Notes under the pieces: generated by a model | Database searches by the model: none | Told to the model about the DNA's origin: nothing | What the model saw: the letters and a program-made list of their open reading frames with translations, nothing else | Made by a program: the position numbers and the translations under genes | Origin: FEN-1297 sp046705645 | GTDB lineage: Bacteria; Bacteroidota; Ignavibacteria; Ignavibacteriales; Ignavibacteriaceae | DNA: 64,000 nucleotides | Assembly: GCA_046705645.1 (NCBI GenBank) | Contig: JBJKQE010000060.1 | Span: 17,826 to 81,825 of the forward strand | Reading direction: 5' to 3' | Shown here: in pieces, positions 1-9,185 of the stretch | Layout of the letters: each line of letters opens with the position of its first letter | How positions within the stretch are numbered: position 1 is the first letter of the stretch

Positions 1-567
1 GGTTATATTAATCCCTGGTTAAATTTATTTTCTATATCAACCGGTATTTTTGTTGCACTGCTTTTTTCTTTTATTGCATCGGTATTTTTAACCAGTGAAA
101 TTTCAGATAAAAATATTCTGAATGATTTTATTTTAAAATCTAAGAAATCCATAATTGGTGCCGTAGTCGGAGGACTGCTGGTATTCGTTTCTTCATTTAT
201 TGATCGCGTACATTTTTCCGAAAGCTTTTTCAGCAATTATATGAGTCTCGGATTGATGCTTTTGGCAACTGCTTGTCTGCCATTGTTATGGAAAACATTA
301 GAGAGGGGTTCCAAATGGTTATCCAGAGTTTTAGTTGGAGCACAGCTTTTATTCATTCTCGGTGCTTTTTATATTGTTTATTTTCCTACCCTTGTAAAAT
401 TAGAAAACGGCAATTCATTAACATTTTATAATTCTGCGGCTCCGGAAACAACTCTTAATTACCTAGGCTGGGCATTGTTAGTGGGTTCGTTAATTATATT
501 TCCTGCTTTATTTTATTTACTTAAAGTTTTTAAAACCGAAAAGAAGAGCGCGGCCGGCAAATTATAA
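1..567 (+). CDS. cydB: cytochrome bd ubiquinol oxidase subunit II, C-terminal part
   Basis: The reading frame is open from the left edge and ends at 567, giving 188 C-terminal residues; the start lies outside the window. About five hydrophobic helices alternate with short loops (roughly residues 8-32, 57-73, 80-98, 108-128 and 155-175). The opening residues GYINPWLNLFSISTGIF match the late-helix region of CydB from Bacteroidota. CydB is the integral-membrane partner of CydA in the bd-type quinol oxidase, which reduces O2 with high affinity in the inner membrane. cydA would be expected just upstream. An ATG at 241 begins a shorter frame, but coding sense clearly continues upstream of it. Assignment is from helix pattern and sequence feel, not from haem ligands, which lie in CydA. 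Confidence 0.78.
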   Translation, partial: GYINPWLNLFSISTGIFVALLFSFIASVFLTSEISDKNILNDFILKSKKSIIGAVVGGLLVFVSSFIDRVHFSESFFSNYMSLGLMLLATACLPLLWKTLERGSKWLSRVLVGAQLLFILGAFYIVYFPTLVKLENGNSLTFYNSAAPETTLNYLGWALLVGSLIIFPALFYLLKVFKTEKKSAAGKL

Positions 568-579
568 AACCGGACAAAT

Positions 580-921
580 CTATTTTAATTCTTTTAACAA
601 CTCAAGTCTCTTTGCAAAGTCCTTGCTAAAATCTTCAATCACTTTGGAAACATCATTATTGTTGGTTGCTCTACGATATGTATCTGCCATTTTGGTTAAT
701 GTCTGGTAAAAATGAATATTCATGTCATCAATCAGCATGTCTTTAGACCAAAGATCGATTCCCATGGTGACTTTTTCCTTTGTATCCCAAAGAGAAATCA
801 TCATTGAGCTGCATTGCTTCTTCCCTTCAAAACCGGCATCATTAGCTTCCCACTCTATTTTCTTTGGTAAATTTTTATCGTCCAATTGAATTGTAAATTT
901 TATTTCCGATGTTCTCGGCAT
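580..921 (-). CDS. gldC: GldC family gliding motility protein
   Basis: A 113-residue soluble protein that starts MPRTSEIKFTIQLDDKNLPK and carries the GldC hallmarks: the SEIKFTI strand, the IEWEANDAG segment, SLWDTKEKVTMGIDLWSKDM and a helical C-terminus. GldC homologues are found across Bacteroidota; in gliding species they associate with the gliding/T9SS apparatus, but many non-gliders keep them and the biochemical role is unclear. It converges with cydB with only 12 bases between stops, and the usual gldB neighbour is not present. The start ATG at 921 lacks a strong Shine-Dalgarno, which is common in this window. Confidence 0.78.
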   Translation of the reverse strand: MPRTSEIKFTIQLDDKNLPKKIEWEANDAGFEGKKQCSSMMISLWDTKEKVTMGIDLWSKDMLIDDMNIHFYQTLTKMADTYRRATNNNDVSKVIEDFSKDFAKRLELLKELK

Positions 922-1207
922 TTTAATCCTTTGTTTTTAATGCTGAAAATTTATAGTTCTAAAATAATAAATTATTGTAATTTATTTTACGTTGCTAACT
1001 TTTTCATAGTTAAGGATTTTGGAATTCTAAATAAAATCGGAAGATTTTTATTTAATGAATTATCAACTCAACAATCTAAATTCCTTTATAAAAGATTTCT
1101 TCATATTTTGATATGATAAAAAATATCTTTATTTATTGATTGGGTTCAAAAACATTTAAATGGTACATTAAAATCATTTAACTATTTCACAACGAATCGG
1201 AAATTTA

Positions 1208-1768
1208 ATGAAAAAGTTATTTAGTCCTATTATACTTGCACCGATAATGGTTATCTTTTTTTTACTAACTTCTAATTCTATTGCACAAAGTGATTTCGGC
1301 GCAGGGATAAATTTGGGAGGCGGAACAATCGGCGGGAATTTACCGACACAGGGAGCCTTTACTTCTTCTTTTTTTATTGAGGCCAATCCCGGCTTTAATG
1401 CAAACATATTAACACGGCTAAGCTTTTTATACGATACCGATATTAATATCTTATTGCCAAAAACAACGGGCAGGTATTACCCTTTTGTTAAAGGCTTTTC
1501 CCTTAAAGCAATTACTTCCCAAATACTTTCCGGAAATCTATATATTGAAGAGGGGCTTGGACCTTTAATTTTGAATGATCGAACGTTCGATAACATAAAT
1601 GAATGGGATTTGGGAATTAATTTCTCTATAGTTGTCGGATTTGATTTAAGTGCATTAGAAAAATCAGGTTTTAAAATTGGAGCAGGGACCGATTACGGAT
1701 TGACTTTTACCAATTCAAACGTTAGAAATTTTTCCATATTTTTTAACCTGGAGTACGTTATAAAATAA
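1208..1768 (+). CDS. small secreted outer-membrane beta-barrel-like protein
   Basis: A 186-residue protein with a signal peptide (MKKLFSPIILAPIMVIFFLL, then a likely cut after SNSIAQS). The mature part is Gly/Asn rich with alternating polar/hydrophobic strands (GAGINLGGGTIGGNL, FSIFFNLEYVIK at the C-terminus), the pattern of a small outer-membrane barrel. The last residues end in an aromatic/hydrophobic strand. It stands alone, followed by a bidirectional hairpin terminator shared with the S46 peptidase gene. No family name could be assigned; function is unknown. Confidence 0.7.
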   Translation: MKKLFSPIILAPIMVIFFLLTSNSIAQSDFGAGINLGGGTIGGNLPTQGAFTSSFFIEANPGFNANILTRLSFLYDTDINILLPKTTGRYYPFVKGFSLKAITSQILSGNLYIEEGLGPLILNDRTFDNINEWDLGINFSIVVGFDLSALEKSGFKIGAGTDYGLTFTNSNVRNFSIFFNLEYVIK

Positions 1769-1794
1769 TATTAATATGATCTCAAGTTATTAAA

Positions 1795-1818
1795 AAAGCC
1801 GTCACAAAAGACGGCTTT
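1795..1818. terminator. bidirectional hairpin terminator
   Basis: Perfect 9-bp stem AAAGCCGTC (1795-1803) / GACGGCTTT (1810-1818) with a 6-base loop, A-rich before and T-containing after. It lies between two convergent genes and can serve both. Confidence 0.75.
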
Positions 1819-1837
1819 AGTTCAAAAATATTTTCAA

Positions 1838-4042
1838 TTAGTTAGTGCTGCCGGTAGTATTTTCATCAACAATTTTTCCGGATTTTAACTCATCGCTTAG
1901 TCTTGTAGCTTTGTACATATCCTTAATTGCTTCCAGCATACCTGCGGAATGTACGGCCACACATCTGTTCTCATCGGTTGTAAAAATAAAATCACCGGGC
2001 AGGCTCTGAATATTACCGTCAAAAGCTAATCCAACGATTTGAGCCTTTTCATTAATAACCGGGCTTCCTGAATTACCTCCGATTATGTCGTTAGTAGAAA
2101 CAAAATCCATCGGAGTTTCCAGGTTAAAATCTGAAGGGGGATTTTGCCATCTTTTAGGAAGATTCCAAGGATATTTTTTCCCGAAAGAATAATATCTGTT
2201 ATACAGTCCATAAAAAGTTGTAAACGGAGGTGCAATTGTTCCGTTATAAGGGAAACCTTTAACCACTCCATCTGAAATTCTTAACGTAAAAGTTGCATCC
2301 GGAGGGATTGAAGTGCCGTAAACATCAAATAAAGCTTTTCCTAATTCCTGAGAATATGTTTCGCCTTGCGATGTTACCTCATTTATTTTAATCTGCAGAT
2401 CTGCTTTTTTTGCTTTTGTATGAACAATAAAATAAATAAAAGGATCATTGGAATTTAATATCGCATCCGGCCCTTGTTTAATTAATGCTTTCAGTTTATC
2501 AAGATTATTCAATACTGTTTCATTAAGCATATAATTAACCGCATCATCTCCGGTTTTATTACCTGTTATTTTCTCAACGAGCGTTTTATCATCCAGATAA
2601 TTGTAAAATCTGCTTACTTCATTTTTTAGTAATTCTTTATTTAAATCAGAGTTAAGATGTTCCGGAATTATATCGTCAATTGTTGAATCAAGCTCAGATC
2701 CTTTATAAGATAATTCTCTATCGCTTTCAGGCAGTTTTAATTGATTTGCTAAATTAACTACATCCTCAGATTCAAGTAAATATTGTGAACTGAAATAAGG
2801 ATTAATTTGAAGAGCAAAATATTCATTACTAATACCGCGCAACTGATTTTCAATACCAGTAATTTTATTCCAAAGATCTCCATATTTGGAATTTAATTCC
2901 GGATTGGAAAAAACGGCTTCCTGAAACTTCTTTTCAAAATCAATTTTTTTCTGCATCAGGATCGGATCTCTTAAACCCTTTAACATCCCGGTATATGCTT
3001 TAAGTGAATTAGATAAACCAAAAAGACGATTTTGTAATTCATCTTTTCTTTCGGGATGGCTCTCAATTTCTTTTGTATAAATATTTACCAATTCATTTAA
3101 TAAATTTAATGTTCTTGGATATTGTACATCCCTCATATATTCCAACTGAGAAACCGTCTTTAAACGATCGGTATGACCGGGATTTCCAACAACAAAAACC
3201 GGTTCTCCCGGTTCGGCGCCGTTAGGGCTCCAATGGAAATAATTCTTTGTTTGTAGAGGTTTACCGTTTTCATAAACTCTGAAAAAATTACAATCAAGAT
3301 CGTAACGCGGATAAGTAAAATTATCATAATCTCCGCCGAAATAGCCTAAGGAAGCTTCCGGTGAAAACACTAACCTGACGTCAGTATATCTTTTATAACC
3401 ATAAAGGGAATATTTACCGCCGTTATATAAAGTAACAATTTGAATTCTTAAACCTGTGTCTTTTTTCTCCTGTTTTTCCAATTCTTCCATTTCTTCTTTA
3501 CGGTTGGCTACTTTTTCTTCGGGGGTTTTTCCTTTATCAATTGCGTCTTGAATTTGTTTGGTGACATCTTTTATCAATACCAATTGATCAACATAAAGCC
3601 CGGGAACCGGCCTTTCATCGGCTAGTGTTTTTGCATAAAAGCCGTTATCAAAAAGATCTTCTCCCGGTTTTGTTACTTTTGATACGGATTCTCTTCCGCA
3701 ATGATGATTCGTCATTATCAATCCGTCTGCCGATACAAATGAAGCGGAACAATAATTTGCAAACCGGAGTGCTGACATTCGAACTTTATTGAGCCACTCT
3801 TCAGTAGGTTTAAAATTATATTCTTCCTGAAAATATTTTAATGGCGGATAATCAAATGTCCACATTTTACCGGTATCAAATTTACCTGCTTTAACAGTAT
3901 CTAAATTTAACCAGTTGTCGTTCTCCAAAGTATTATTTGTTGAACTCTGCTGCACATTTGATGTAGATGCGCACCCGGCTATTAATATTAGGGAAAGTAT
4001 GATTCCTAATTTAACACCCAGTTTTTCAATGATTTTTTTCAT
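1838..4042 (-). CDS. S46 family serine dipeptidyl-peptidase (DPP7/DPP11-like), lipoprotein
   Basis: A 734-residue protein of normal S46 length. The N-terminus is a lipoprotein signal: hydrophobic run then lipobox LIAGC with Cys24 as the lipidated residue. The trypsin-like catalytic elements are visible: TNHHCG with the His near residue 113/114 and GGNSGSPV with the nucleophile Ser near 658. S46 enzymes remove dipeptides from the N-terminus of oligopeptides in the periplasm or at the outer membrane and feed amino-acid catabolism. Whether it prefers hydrophobic (DPP7) or acidic (DPP11) P1 residues depends on a residue near the catalytic Ser that I could not place without alignment. Family members usually carry an ordinary signal peptide, so lipid anchoring is a small twist. 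Monocistronic. Confidence 0.9.
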   Translation of the reverse strand: MKKIIEKLGVKLGIILSLILIAGCASTSNVQQSSTNNTLENDNWLNLDTVKAGKFDTGKMWTFDYPPLKYFQEEYNFKPTEEWLNKVRMSALRFANYCSASFVSADGLIMTNHHCGRESVSKVTKPGEDLFDNGFYAKTLADERPVPGLYVDQLVLIKDVTKQIQDAIDKGKTPEEKVANRKEEMEELEKQEKKDTGLRIQIVTLYNGGKYSLYGYKRYTDVRLVFSPEASLGYFGGDYDNFTYPRYDLDCNFFRVYENGKPLQTKNYFHWSPNGAEPGEPVFVVGNPGHTDRLKTVSQLEYMRDVQYPRTLNLLNELVNIYTKEIESHPERKDELQNRLFGLSNSLKAYTGMLKGLRDPILMQKKIDFEKKFQEAVFSNPELNSKYGDLWNKITGIENQLRGISNEYFALQINPYFSSQYLLESEDVVNLANQLKLPESDRELSYKGSELDSTIDDIIPEHLNSDLNKELLKNEVSRFYNYLDDKTLVEKITGNKTGDDAVNYMLNETVLNNLDKLKALIKQGPDAILNSNDPFIYFIVHTKAKKADLQIKINEVTSQGETYSQELGKALFDVYGTSIPPDATFTLRISDGVVKGFPYNGTIAPPFTTFYGLYNRYYSFGKKYPWNLPKRWQNPPSDFNLETPMDFVSTNDIIGGNSGSPVINEKAQIVGLAFDGNIQSLPGDFIFTTDENRCVAVHSAGMLEAIKDMYKATRLSDELKSGKIVDENTTGSTN

Positions 4043-4545
4043 TGCTTATCCTATAATTGTTGTACAAATTAAACATAAATGCATTTTTATTTACAAATAA
4101 TAAATTCACATTAATTGGGCTGAATAATTTCAAAGCTTGAGGATTATTTTTTATTGCGGATTCGGAGGAATAATATATTGTCATAAAGTTGAAGGCATAT
4201 TTACAATTAAATTTCAAATTTGACTCAAAAAACTGAAGTACCCGTGAAATATACTAAATTTTAATTTTTCGAGTTAAAAAATTAAATTCTTAGTGCTTTA
4301 ATAAACAATTGAACCATCATCTTATTTTACCGCTTATCATTTTTAATGCTCGAACTTAGTTAAATTTTATGAGAATTTGAAATGATTGATTTGATATTTA
4401 TATTTTTGAAAAATATAGACAAGTTTGAATATAAAATTCCCCTGATTATTAAAACAATTTTTGAAGGGATAATAACCAAAAAGCTTATACGAAATAATAA
4501 TTCAACAATCTGCTGATTGCAAACAGTTAAAATGATTATAGGAAA
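4043..4545. other. AT-rich intergenic gap without a recognised gene
   Basis: About 500 bases between two minus-strand genes. Small open frames here have no recognisable protein character. I see no strong hairpin terminator, repeat or RNA family. It must contain the promoter of the S46 peptidase gene. Confidence 0.5.
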
Positions 4546-4866
4546 TTAAATATAAGAATCAGGCTGATATAAAGGTTCAATTTCCCATTCATCTTCAATA
4601 GTTCCTACACAGTGAGAACACTTAGGAACATTAAATACTACTTTTTCTTCATTAGGAGTAGCGCGTACAAAGTTTAAGATTGTTTTACAGCTAGAACATT
4701 GTACGACATGTGAAGTAGTTGTTTTTTTACTGCATTCCGGACAAATGAATCCTAATTCCCCAGGAGTTTCATCCGGATTTACGAGGAAAATAGCATTGCA
4801 TTTTGAATTGTTGCATCTAGCGAAGTGCCATTTTACAGTATCTTTAGTAGCGATAATTTTCTCCAA
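4546..4866 (-). CDS. small double zinc-ribbon protein
   Basis: A 106-residue soluble protein with four cysteine pairs: CNNSKC, CPEC, CSSC and CSHC, enough for two zinc ribbons. The C-terminus is acidic and aromatic (EDEWEIEPLYQPDSYI). The start is a TTG at 4866, because no in-frame ATG is found near the first Cys pair; TTG starts occur elsewhere in this window. It sits alone upstream of a divergent phosphomannomutase gene. Zinc ribbons of this sort bind nucleic acid or protein partners; the function is unknown. Confidence 0.65.
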   Translation of the reverse strand: MEKIIATKDTVKWHFARCNNSKCNAIFLVNPDETPGELGFICPECSKKTTTSHVVQCSSCKTILNFVRATPNEEKVVFNVPKCSHCVGTIEDEWEIEPLYQPDSYI

Positions 4867-5077
4867 TTATTTTTTATGCCCAAAAAGTAAATAGTTCCTA
4901 TTAAAAAGTCCATTGAAAAATATTTCTCTTTTTATTTCTTTCTTAATTGAATCAATGGATAATTTTTATAATTTTAATTGTTCAAAAATATAACCTACAA
5001 TTTTTCAATGTAATTCACAATTAATTCCACGAAAAATTTTTCAACTTTTTTCTGTTAAATACAATGGAGCGGATAAT

Positions 5078-6427
5078 ATGGATAAAATTAGTTGTTTTAA
5101 AGCCTATGATATCAGAGGCAAAGTACCGTCAGAGCTAAACCCGGATTTGGCATATAAAATCGGAATTGCTTTTGCTAGATTTATAAATGCCGAAAAAATA
5201 GTAATAGGACATGATGTAAGAAAATCTTCCGAAGCAATTTCGGAAGCTATTATAAAAGGATTGACTTCCAGCGGCGTTGATGTTATTGATATAGGACTAT
5301 GCGGAACGGAGATGATATATTATGCTACACCGGAACTTGAAGCCGATGGAGGTATTATGATTACTGCAAGCCATAATCCGCCTGAATATAACGGAATGAA
5401 ATTTGTAAGACAGGGTTCGGTTCCGGTTGGCTATGATTCAGGTTTAAATGAAGTAGAACAAATGATTTTAAATAATGACCTTGAGCCGTTAAGGCACGAA
5501 CCGGGAGATATTTATAGAAAACACATAATGAGCGGATTTATTAATAATTTAAGAAATTTTTATGATCCTCATAAAATTAAACCGCTTAAAGTGGTTGTAA
5601 ATGCAGGTAACGGCTGCGCAGGATCGGCCTTAAATGCAATTGAGCCTTCCCTTCCTGTTGAAATGATCAAGGTTTTCATTGACCCTGATCCCGAATTCCC
5701 AAATGGAGTTCCCAATCCCCTACTTCCTGAAAATAGGCATTCAACTATAGATAAAGTGCTCTCTAACAAAGCAGATTTAGGAGTTGCGTGGGACGGAGAT
5801 TATGACAGATGTTTTTTCTTCGATGAAAAAGGAAATTTTATCGAGGGCTACTACATTGTTGGACTTTTAGCAAAATCAATATTAAAAAAACACCCCGGTG
5901 AAAAAATAGTTCATGACCCAAGATTAATTTGGAACACTGTAGAAGTTGTTAAAAAAAGCGGCGGGGAACCTGTTGTATCTAAGAGCGGACATGCATTTAT
6001 AAAACAAAAGATGCGTGAAGTAAATGCTGTTTACGGCGGCGAAATGTCTGCCCATCATTATTTTAGAGAAAATGCTTATTCCGACAGCGGCATGATACCG
6101 TTTTTACTCATTTTACAACTGATGTCGGAAGAAAACAAACCATTATCAAAGCTGGTTGAAGAGATGATTAATGCTTATCCATGTTCGGGGGAAATAAACT
6201 CGAAAGTAGATAATGCTTCTAAAAAAATTGAAGAAGTGGAAAAGAAATATTCAGACGGCAAAATTGATCATCTTGACGGCGTTAGCGTGGAATTCAATAA
6301 CTGGAGATTTAATCTTCGAATGTCCAATACCGAGCCCATTATTAGACTTAATGTTGAAAGCAGATCCGATATTAAATTAATGGAAGAGAAAACAAACGAA
6401 TTATTAAAAGTAATTAAAAATAAATAA
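5078..6427 (+). CDS. manB: phosphomannomutase/phosphoglucomutase
   Basis: A 449-residue alpha-D-phosphohexomutase. Visible are the N-terminal FKAYDIRG motif (residues 7-14), the phosphoserine loop ITASHNP with Ser98, the magnesium loop DGDYDRC near residue 240 and the C-terminal phosphate-binding SNTEPIIRLN. It interconverts hexose 6-phosphates and 1-phosphates (mannose and/or glucose) to supply nucleotide sugars for surface polysaccharide; specificity cannot be read with certainty. Start ATG follows a GGAGCGG ribosome site. The stop codon lies inside a perfect 15-bp palindrome that acts as terminator. Confidence 0.9.
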   Translation: MDKISCFKAYDIRGKVPSELNPDLAYKIGIAFARFINAEKIVIGHDVRKSSEAISEAIIKGLTSSGVDVIDIGLCGTEMIYYATPELEADGGIMITASHNPPEYNGMKFVRQGSVPVGYDSGLNEVEQMILNNDLEPLRHEPGDIYRKHIMSGFINNLRNFYDPHKIKPLKVVVNAGNGCAGSALNAIEPSLPVEMIKVFIDPDPEFPNGVPNPLLPENRHSTIDKVLSNKADLGVAWDGDYDRCFFFDEKGNFIEGYYIVGLLAKSILKKHPGEKIVHDPRLIWNTVEVVKKSGGEPVVSKSGHAFIKQKMREVNAVYGGEMSAHHYFRENAYSDSGMIPFLLILQLMSEENKPLSKLVEEMINAYPCSGEINSKVDNASKKIEEVEKKYSDGKIDHLDGVSVEFNNWRFNLRMSNTEPIIRLNVESRSDIKLMEEKTNELLKVIKNK

Positions 6428-6454
6428 TGGAAGAAATAATTTCTTCCATTATTT
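6422..6454. terminator. perfect 15-bp hairpin overlapping the manB stop
   Basis: AAATAATGGAAGAAA (6422-6436), loop TAA, TTTCTTCCATTATTT (6440-6454). The manB stop codon (6425-6427) is in the left arm. It lies between convergent genes and can terminate both directions. Confidence 0.7.
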
Positions 6455-6484
6455 ATTGTCGCCCATTATCAAAGAAAAATATTT

Positions 6485-7126
6485 TTACTTAACTTCTGTT
6501 ACTATTGTAAACGGGACTCTTATTTTATCCCAGTTTAAATTTACTTCAGCCGAGTTTTTGCCTTCTGTATTTACTTTCATATTGTCGAATGTATATGAAA
6601 GCCATTCTTGATAATTTGACTGAATAGGTTTCACATTAAACCGTGCAAAATCTTCCGCTTCATTATATTCAAATGCACCCCATTGATCGGATACTTTATT
6701 AAAAATAATCGTCCAATCTTTATTTTCATAAGGAATGATAAAAAAGCTATACGAACCTGCGGGAAATTTTTTCCCGTTAATCCAAACATCTGTACTAAAT
6801 GTTAACTTTGTAGCCTCATTTGCACCGGCACGCCAAACTTTCTTATAAGGAACCAAACTTCCCCAAATTTTTCGCCCCTTTACACCCGGTCTGCTATATG
6901 AAATTGTTACATCTGACAGCCCGATTGTTTGAGTAATAAAAGCTCTAGGGCTGACTCTAACTTTTTTATGCCAATCAGGAGTTGTGGCTTGCTGACTTTG
7001 CTGGTTTAATTTCTTATTAAGCTGCCCTGTATTCTTTAACTGCTGCGCTTTTGTAGTTGATCCGAATATTAAAAGTATGCCAATCAATAATATAAACACC
7101 AATGAAAACATATTTCTTTTTCTCAT
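6485..7126 (-). CDS. DUF2911 domain secreted protein
   Basis: A secreted protein of about 213 residues. The chosen start is the ATG at 7126 because TTGGAG lies 6 bases upstream of it; the frame extends to a TTG at 7138, but that overlaps the ribosome site. An N-terminal signal anchor (MRKRNMFSLVFILLIGILLI) is followed by a Gln-rich linker and the DUF2911 core: SDVTISYSRPGVKGRKIWG, VWRAGANEATKLTFSTDV, and FPAGSYSFFIIP with DWTIIFN. DUF2911 proteins are common in Bacteroidota as periplasmic or surface proteins of unknown function. It converges with manB. Confidence 0.82.
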   Translation of the reverse strand: MRKRNMFSLVFILLIGILLIFGSTTKAQQLKNTGQLNKKLNQQSQQATTPDWHKKVRVSPRAFITQTIGLSDVTISYSRPGVKGRKIWGSLVPYKKVWRAGANEATKLTFSTDVWINGKKFPAGSYSFFIIPYENKDWTIIFNKVSDQWGAFEYNEAEDFARFNVKPIQSNYQEWLSYTFDNMKVNTEGKNSAEVNLNWDKIRVPFTIVTEVK

Positions 7127-7277
7127 GAGGCACTCCAAATTATTTGGTTCTATAATAAATCTTAGTGTTTTTACACGAATAATTTAACTTTAATGATTAA
7201 TTTATAAATTATTAATTAAATTTCATTAAATAATTTAGCAGATTAATAAGAATTAATTTTCAGGTGATCTTACTCTT

Positions 7278-7778
7278 ATGGCAGTAAAAAATATTCTTTT
7301 ACTCGGGAATCCGAAATTATATGAAGTTTGTTCTCCTATCATTCAAAACGAACTTGATGAAGTACAGAAAGCAGTTGAGGATCTTCACGATACCTTAATG
7401 AATTTTAGGGAGAAATATAATGCAGGCAGAGCAATTGCCGCACCGCAAATCGGTTATATGAAAAGATTGGTTTATATGAATATAGACAAACCAATCATAT
7501 TTATTAATCCGGTAATAGATATTTTAAGTGCGGAAATGATTGAGTTGTGGGATGACTGCATGAGTTTTCCCGAAATACTGGTAAAAGTAAAACGCCATAA
7601 AAAATGCCATGTTACATATAGAGATATGGAATGGAATTATCAATCATTAAATTTTGAGGACAGTCTTTCGGAGTTGATTCAGCATGAAGTCGACCATTTA
7701 AACGGAATACTTGCCGTTTCCAGGGCAATTGACGGAAAATCATTTGCTTTAAAAAGTCAAAAAGAATCTTTGAGTTAA
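7278..7778 (+). CDS. def: divergent peptide deformylase
   Basis: A 166-residue protein with all three deformylase motifs in altered form: motif 1 GRAIAAPQIG (residues 50-59) in place of GxGLAAPQ, motif 2 DDCMSF with metal ligand Cys94 in place of EGCLS, and motif 3 QHEVDHLNG with His136, Glu137 and His140. The metal-binding set is complete, so catalysis (removal of the N-formyl group from nascent peptides) is plausible. The motif 2 change and the isolation from fmt suggest a second, divergent deformylase rather than the housekeeping one. Start ATG; a GGTGATC stretch precedes it. Confidence 0.8.
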   Translation: MAVKNILLLGNPKLYEVCSPIIQNELDEVQKAVEDLHDTLMNFREKYNAGRAIAAPQIGYMKRLVYMNIDKPIIFINPVIDILSAEMIELWDDCMSFPEILVKVKRHKKCHVTYRDMEWNYQSLNFEDSLSELIQHEVDHLNGILAVSRAIDGKSFALKSQKESLS

Positions 7779-7823
7779 TTAATTCTTCGAATACCGGCAG
7801 CAGAATTTTAATCCTGATTTTTG

Positions 7824-8954
7824 CTAACTGAACTTTTTCAATACAGTGACAATTTTATCAGATTCTTCGTCGGTGTTATAAAAATGCGGCGATAGTCTTA
7901 TCATCCCCTCTCTAACGGCACAGTGAATATCATTTTTGACTAGTTCTTCAAAAATTTTATTCGACTCGCTGTGTTTAAAACTCACTATACCGGCTATATT
8001 TACTATTTCACAGCCGCTTAATACCGGATGCAAATTAATTTCTTCAAGCTTTTTTATTAAATGCAAAGAATTCTCTGTTACTTTTTGTTCAACGGCATCA
8101 AAACCAAATTCTTTAAACATTTTTAGCGAGGCATTAAGAGCATAAATTCCTATCGTGTTTAATGTTCCGCCTTGAAAACAATCGGCTGTTTTTTTCAGAG
8201 TTAAATCATAGTGCAATAGATTCCATGCATCTTCAACCGAAAGCCATCCCACATTACCTGGGATCATACTTTTTTGAAGATTTCCGGATACGTAAATAAA
8301 AGCCATTCCCTGCAAACCCAACAGCCATTTTTGGCTTCCGGATGAAAGGAAGTCTATTTTATCTCTTTCAACATCCAAACGAACAGCACCTAAACCTTGT
8401 ATTGCGTCGACGGAAAAAATTATTCCTTTATCACGGCAAACATTACCGATTTTTTCAAGATCAACCCTGTAACCTGTTAAAAATTGAACCTGGCTTATAG
8501 AGACAAGTCTGGTTTCCGGTTTTATATTTTCAATTACATCGTCAGCAGAAACAATCCCGTCATGAGATTTTATAAAATCAACAATAACTCCGTCTTTTTG
8601 AAGATTCAGAAATGGATAAACATTTGCAGGGAATTCCAGATCATTTAATAAAATTCTGTCTCCTTTTTTCCATTGAATTCCTTGGGCTAAAATATTTATT
8701 CCGTTCGTAGTGTTGTCCAGAAAAGCAATCCTATCTGATTTTGCATTTATCATCGATGCAATATCTTCTTTTGTTTCTTTAATTACAGACAACAGCTTTG
8801 GATAATTATCGATACTAGTTTCACTCATCTCGTATAATACTTTATTGATTTGCTTTAAAACAGGAACTGAAAGAGGCCCGGTTGATGCATGATTAAAATA
8901 AATTTTCCCGCTTTTTAAATAAGAGAAAAAGCTTCTTGCTTTAACGATATCCAT
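7824..8954 (-). CDS. class V aminotransferase / cysteine desulfurase-like PLP enzyme
   Basis: A 376-residue PLP fold-type I enzyme. The N-terminus has the family pattern IYFNHASTGPLS, the cofactor-binding SVDAIQGLG (Asp183, Gln186) and the Schiff-base lysine in SSGSQKW (Lys209). No conserved active-site Cys loop typical of IscS/SufS is evident, so it is better called an aminotransferase class V-fold protein, possibly related to isopenicillin-N epimerase-like enzymes; the substrate is unknown. It converges with the deformylase gene and is transcribed alone. Confidence 0.82.
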   Translation of the reverse strand: MDIVKARSFFSYLKSGKIYFNHASTGPLSVPVLKQINKVLYEMSETSIDNYPKLLSVIKETKEDIASMINAKSDRIAFLDNTTNGINILAQGIQWKKGDRILLNDLEFPANVYPFLNLQKDGVIVDFIKSHDGIVSADDVIENIKPETRLVSISQVQFLTGYRVDLEKIGNVCRDKGIIFSVDAIQGLGAVRLDVERDKIDFLSSGSQKWLLGLQGMAFIYVSGNLQKSMIPGNVGWLSVEDAWNLLHYDLTLKKTADCFQGGTLNTIGIYALNASLKMFKEFGFDAVEQKVTENSLHLIKKLEEINLHPVLSGCEIVNIAGIVSFKHSESNKIFEELVKNDIHCAVREGMIRLSPHFYNTDEESDKIVTVLKKFS

Positions 8955-9082
8955 GATTGTTCACTTTAGAGTTTAAATTATTAAATTTTTTAAGAATCAA
9001 ATTAAACATTTTAATTAAAAATATAAGAAATTTGAAACACGATTAAATTAAAATTTACAAGAAAATGTAAGAATTATCATTT

Positions 9083-9113
9083 TTGAAATTCAATCCGATT
9101 ATGGTTAAATTTC
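9083..9113 (+). promoter_or_regulatory. candidate TTG-N20-TAnnTTT promoter for the lon-like gene
   Basis: TTG at 9083-9085, a 20-base spacer, then TAAATTTC at 9106-9113, about 70 bases upstream of the start codon. It matches the spacing of other promoters in this window and the FCB-group consensus. Confidence 0.45.
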
Positions 9114-9185
9114 ATTTGAAATTTAAAGAAAAATTTATCATCACTAGATACAAATCTAATTTTCAAAATTATTTACAGGCGAGAT

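Noticed and set aside
3..236. Minus-strand open frame at the left edge
   Set aside because: It is the antisense of the cydB frame, which reads through the same bases in frame with the downstream CydB sequence.
886..1116. 76-residue plus-strand frame overlapping gldC
   Set aside because: Low-complexity translation with no ribosome site; it overlaps a convincing gene on the other strand.
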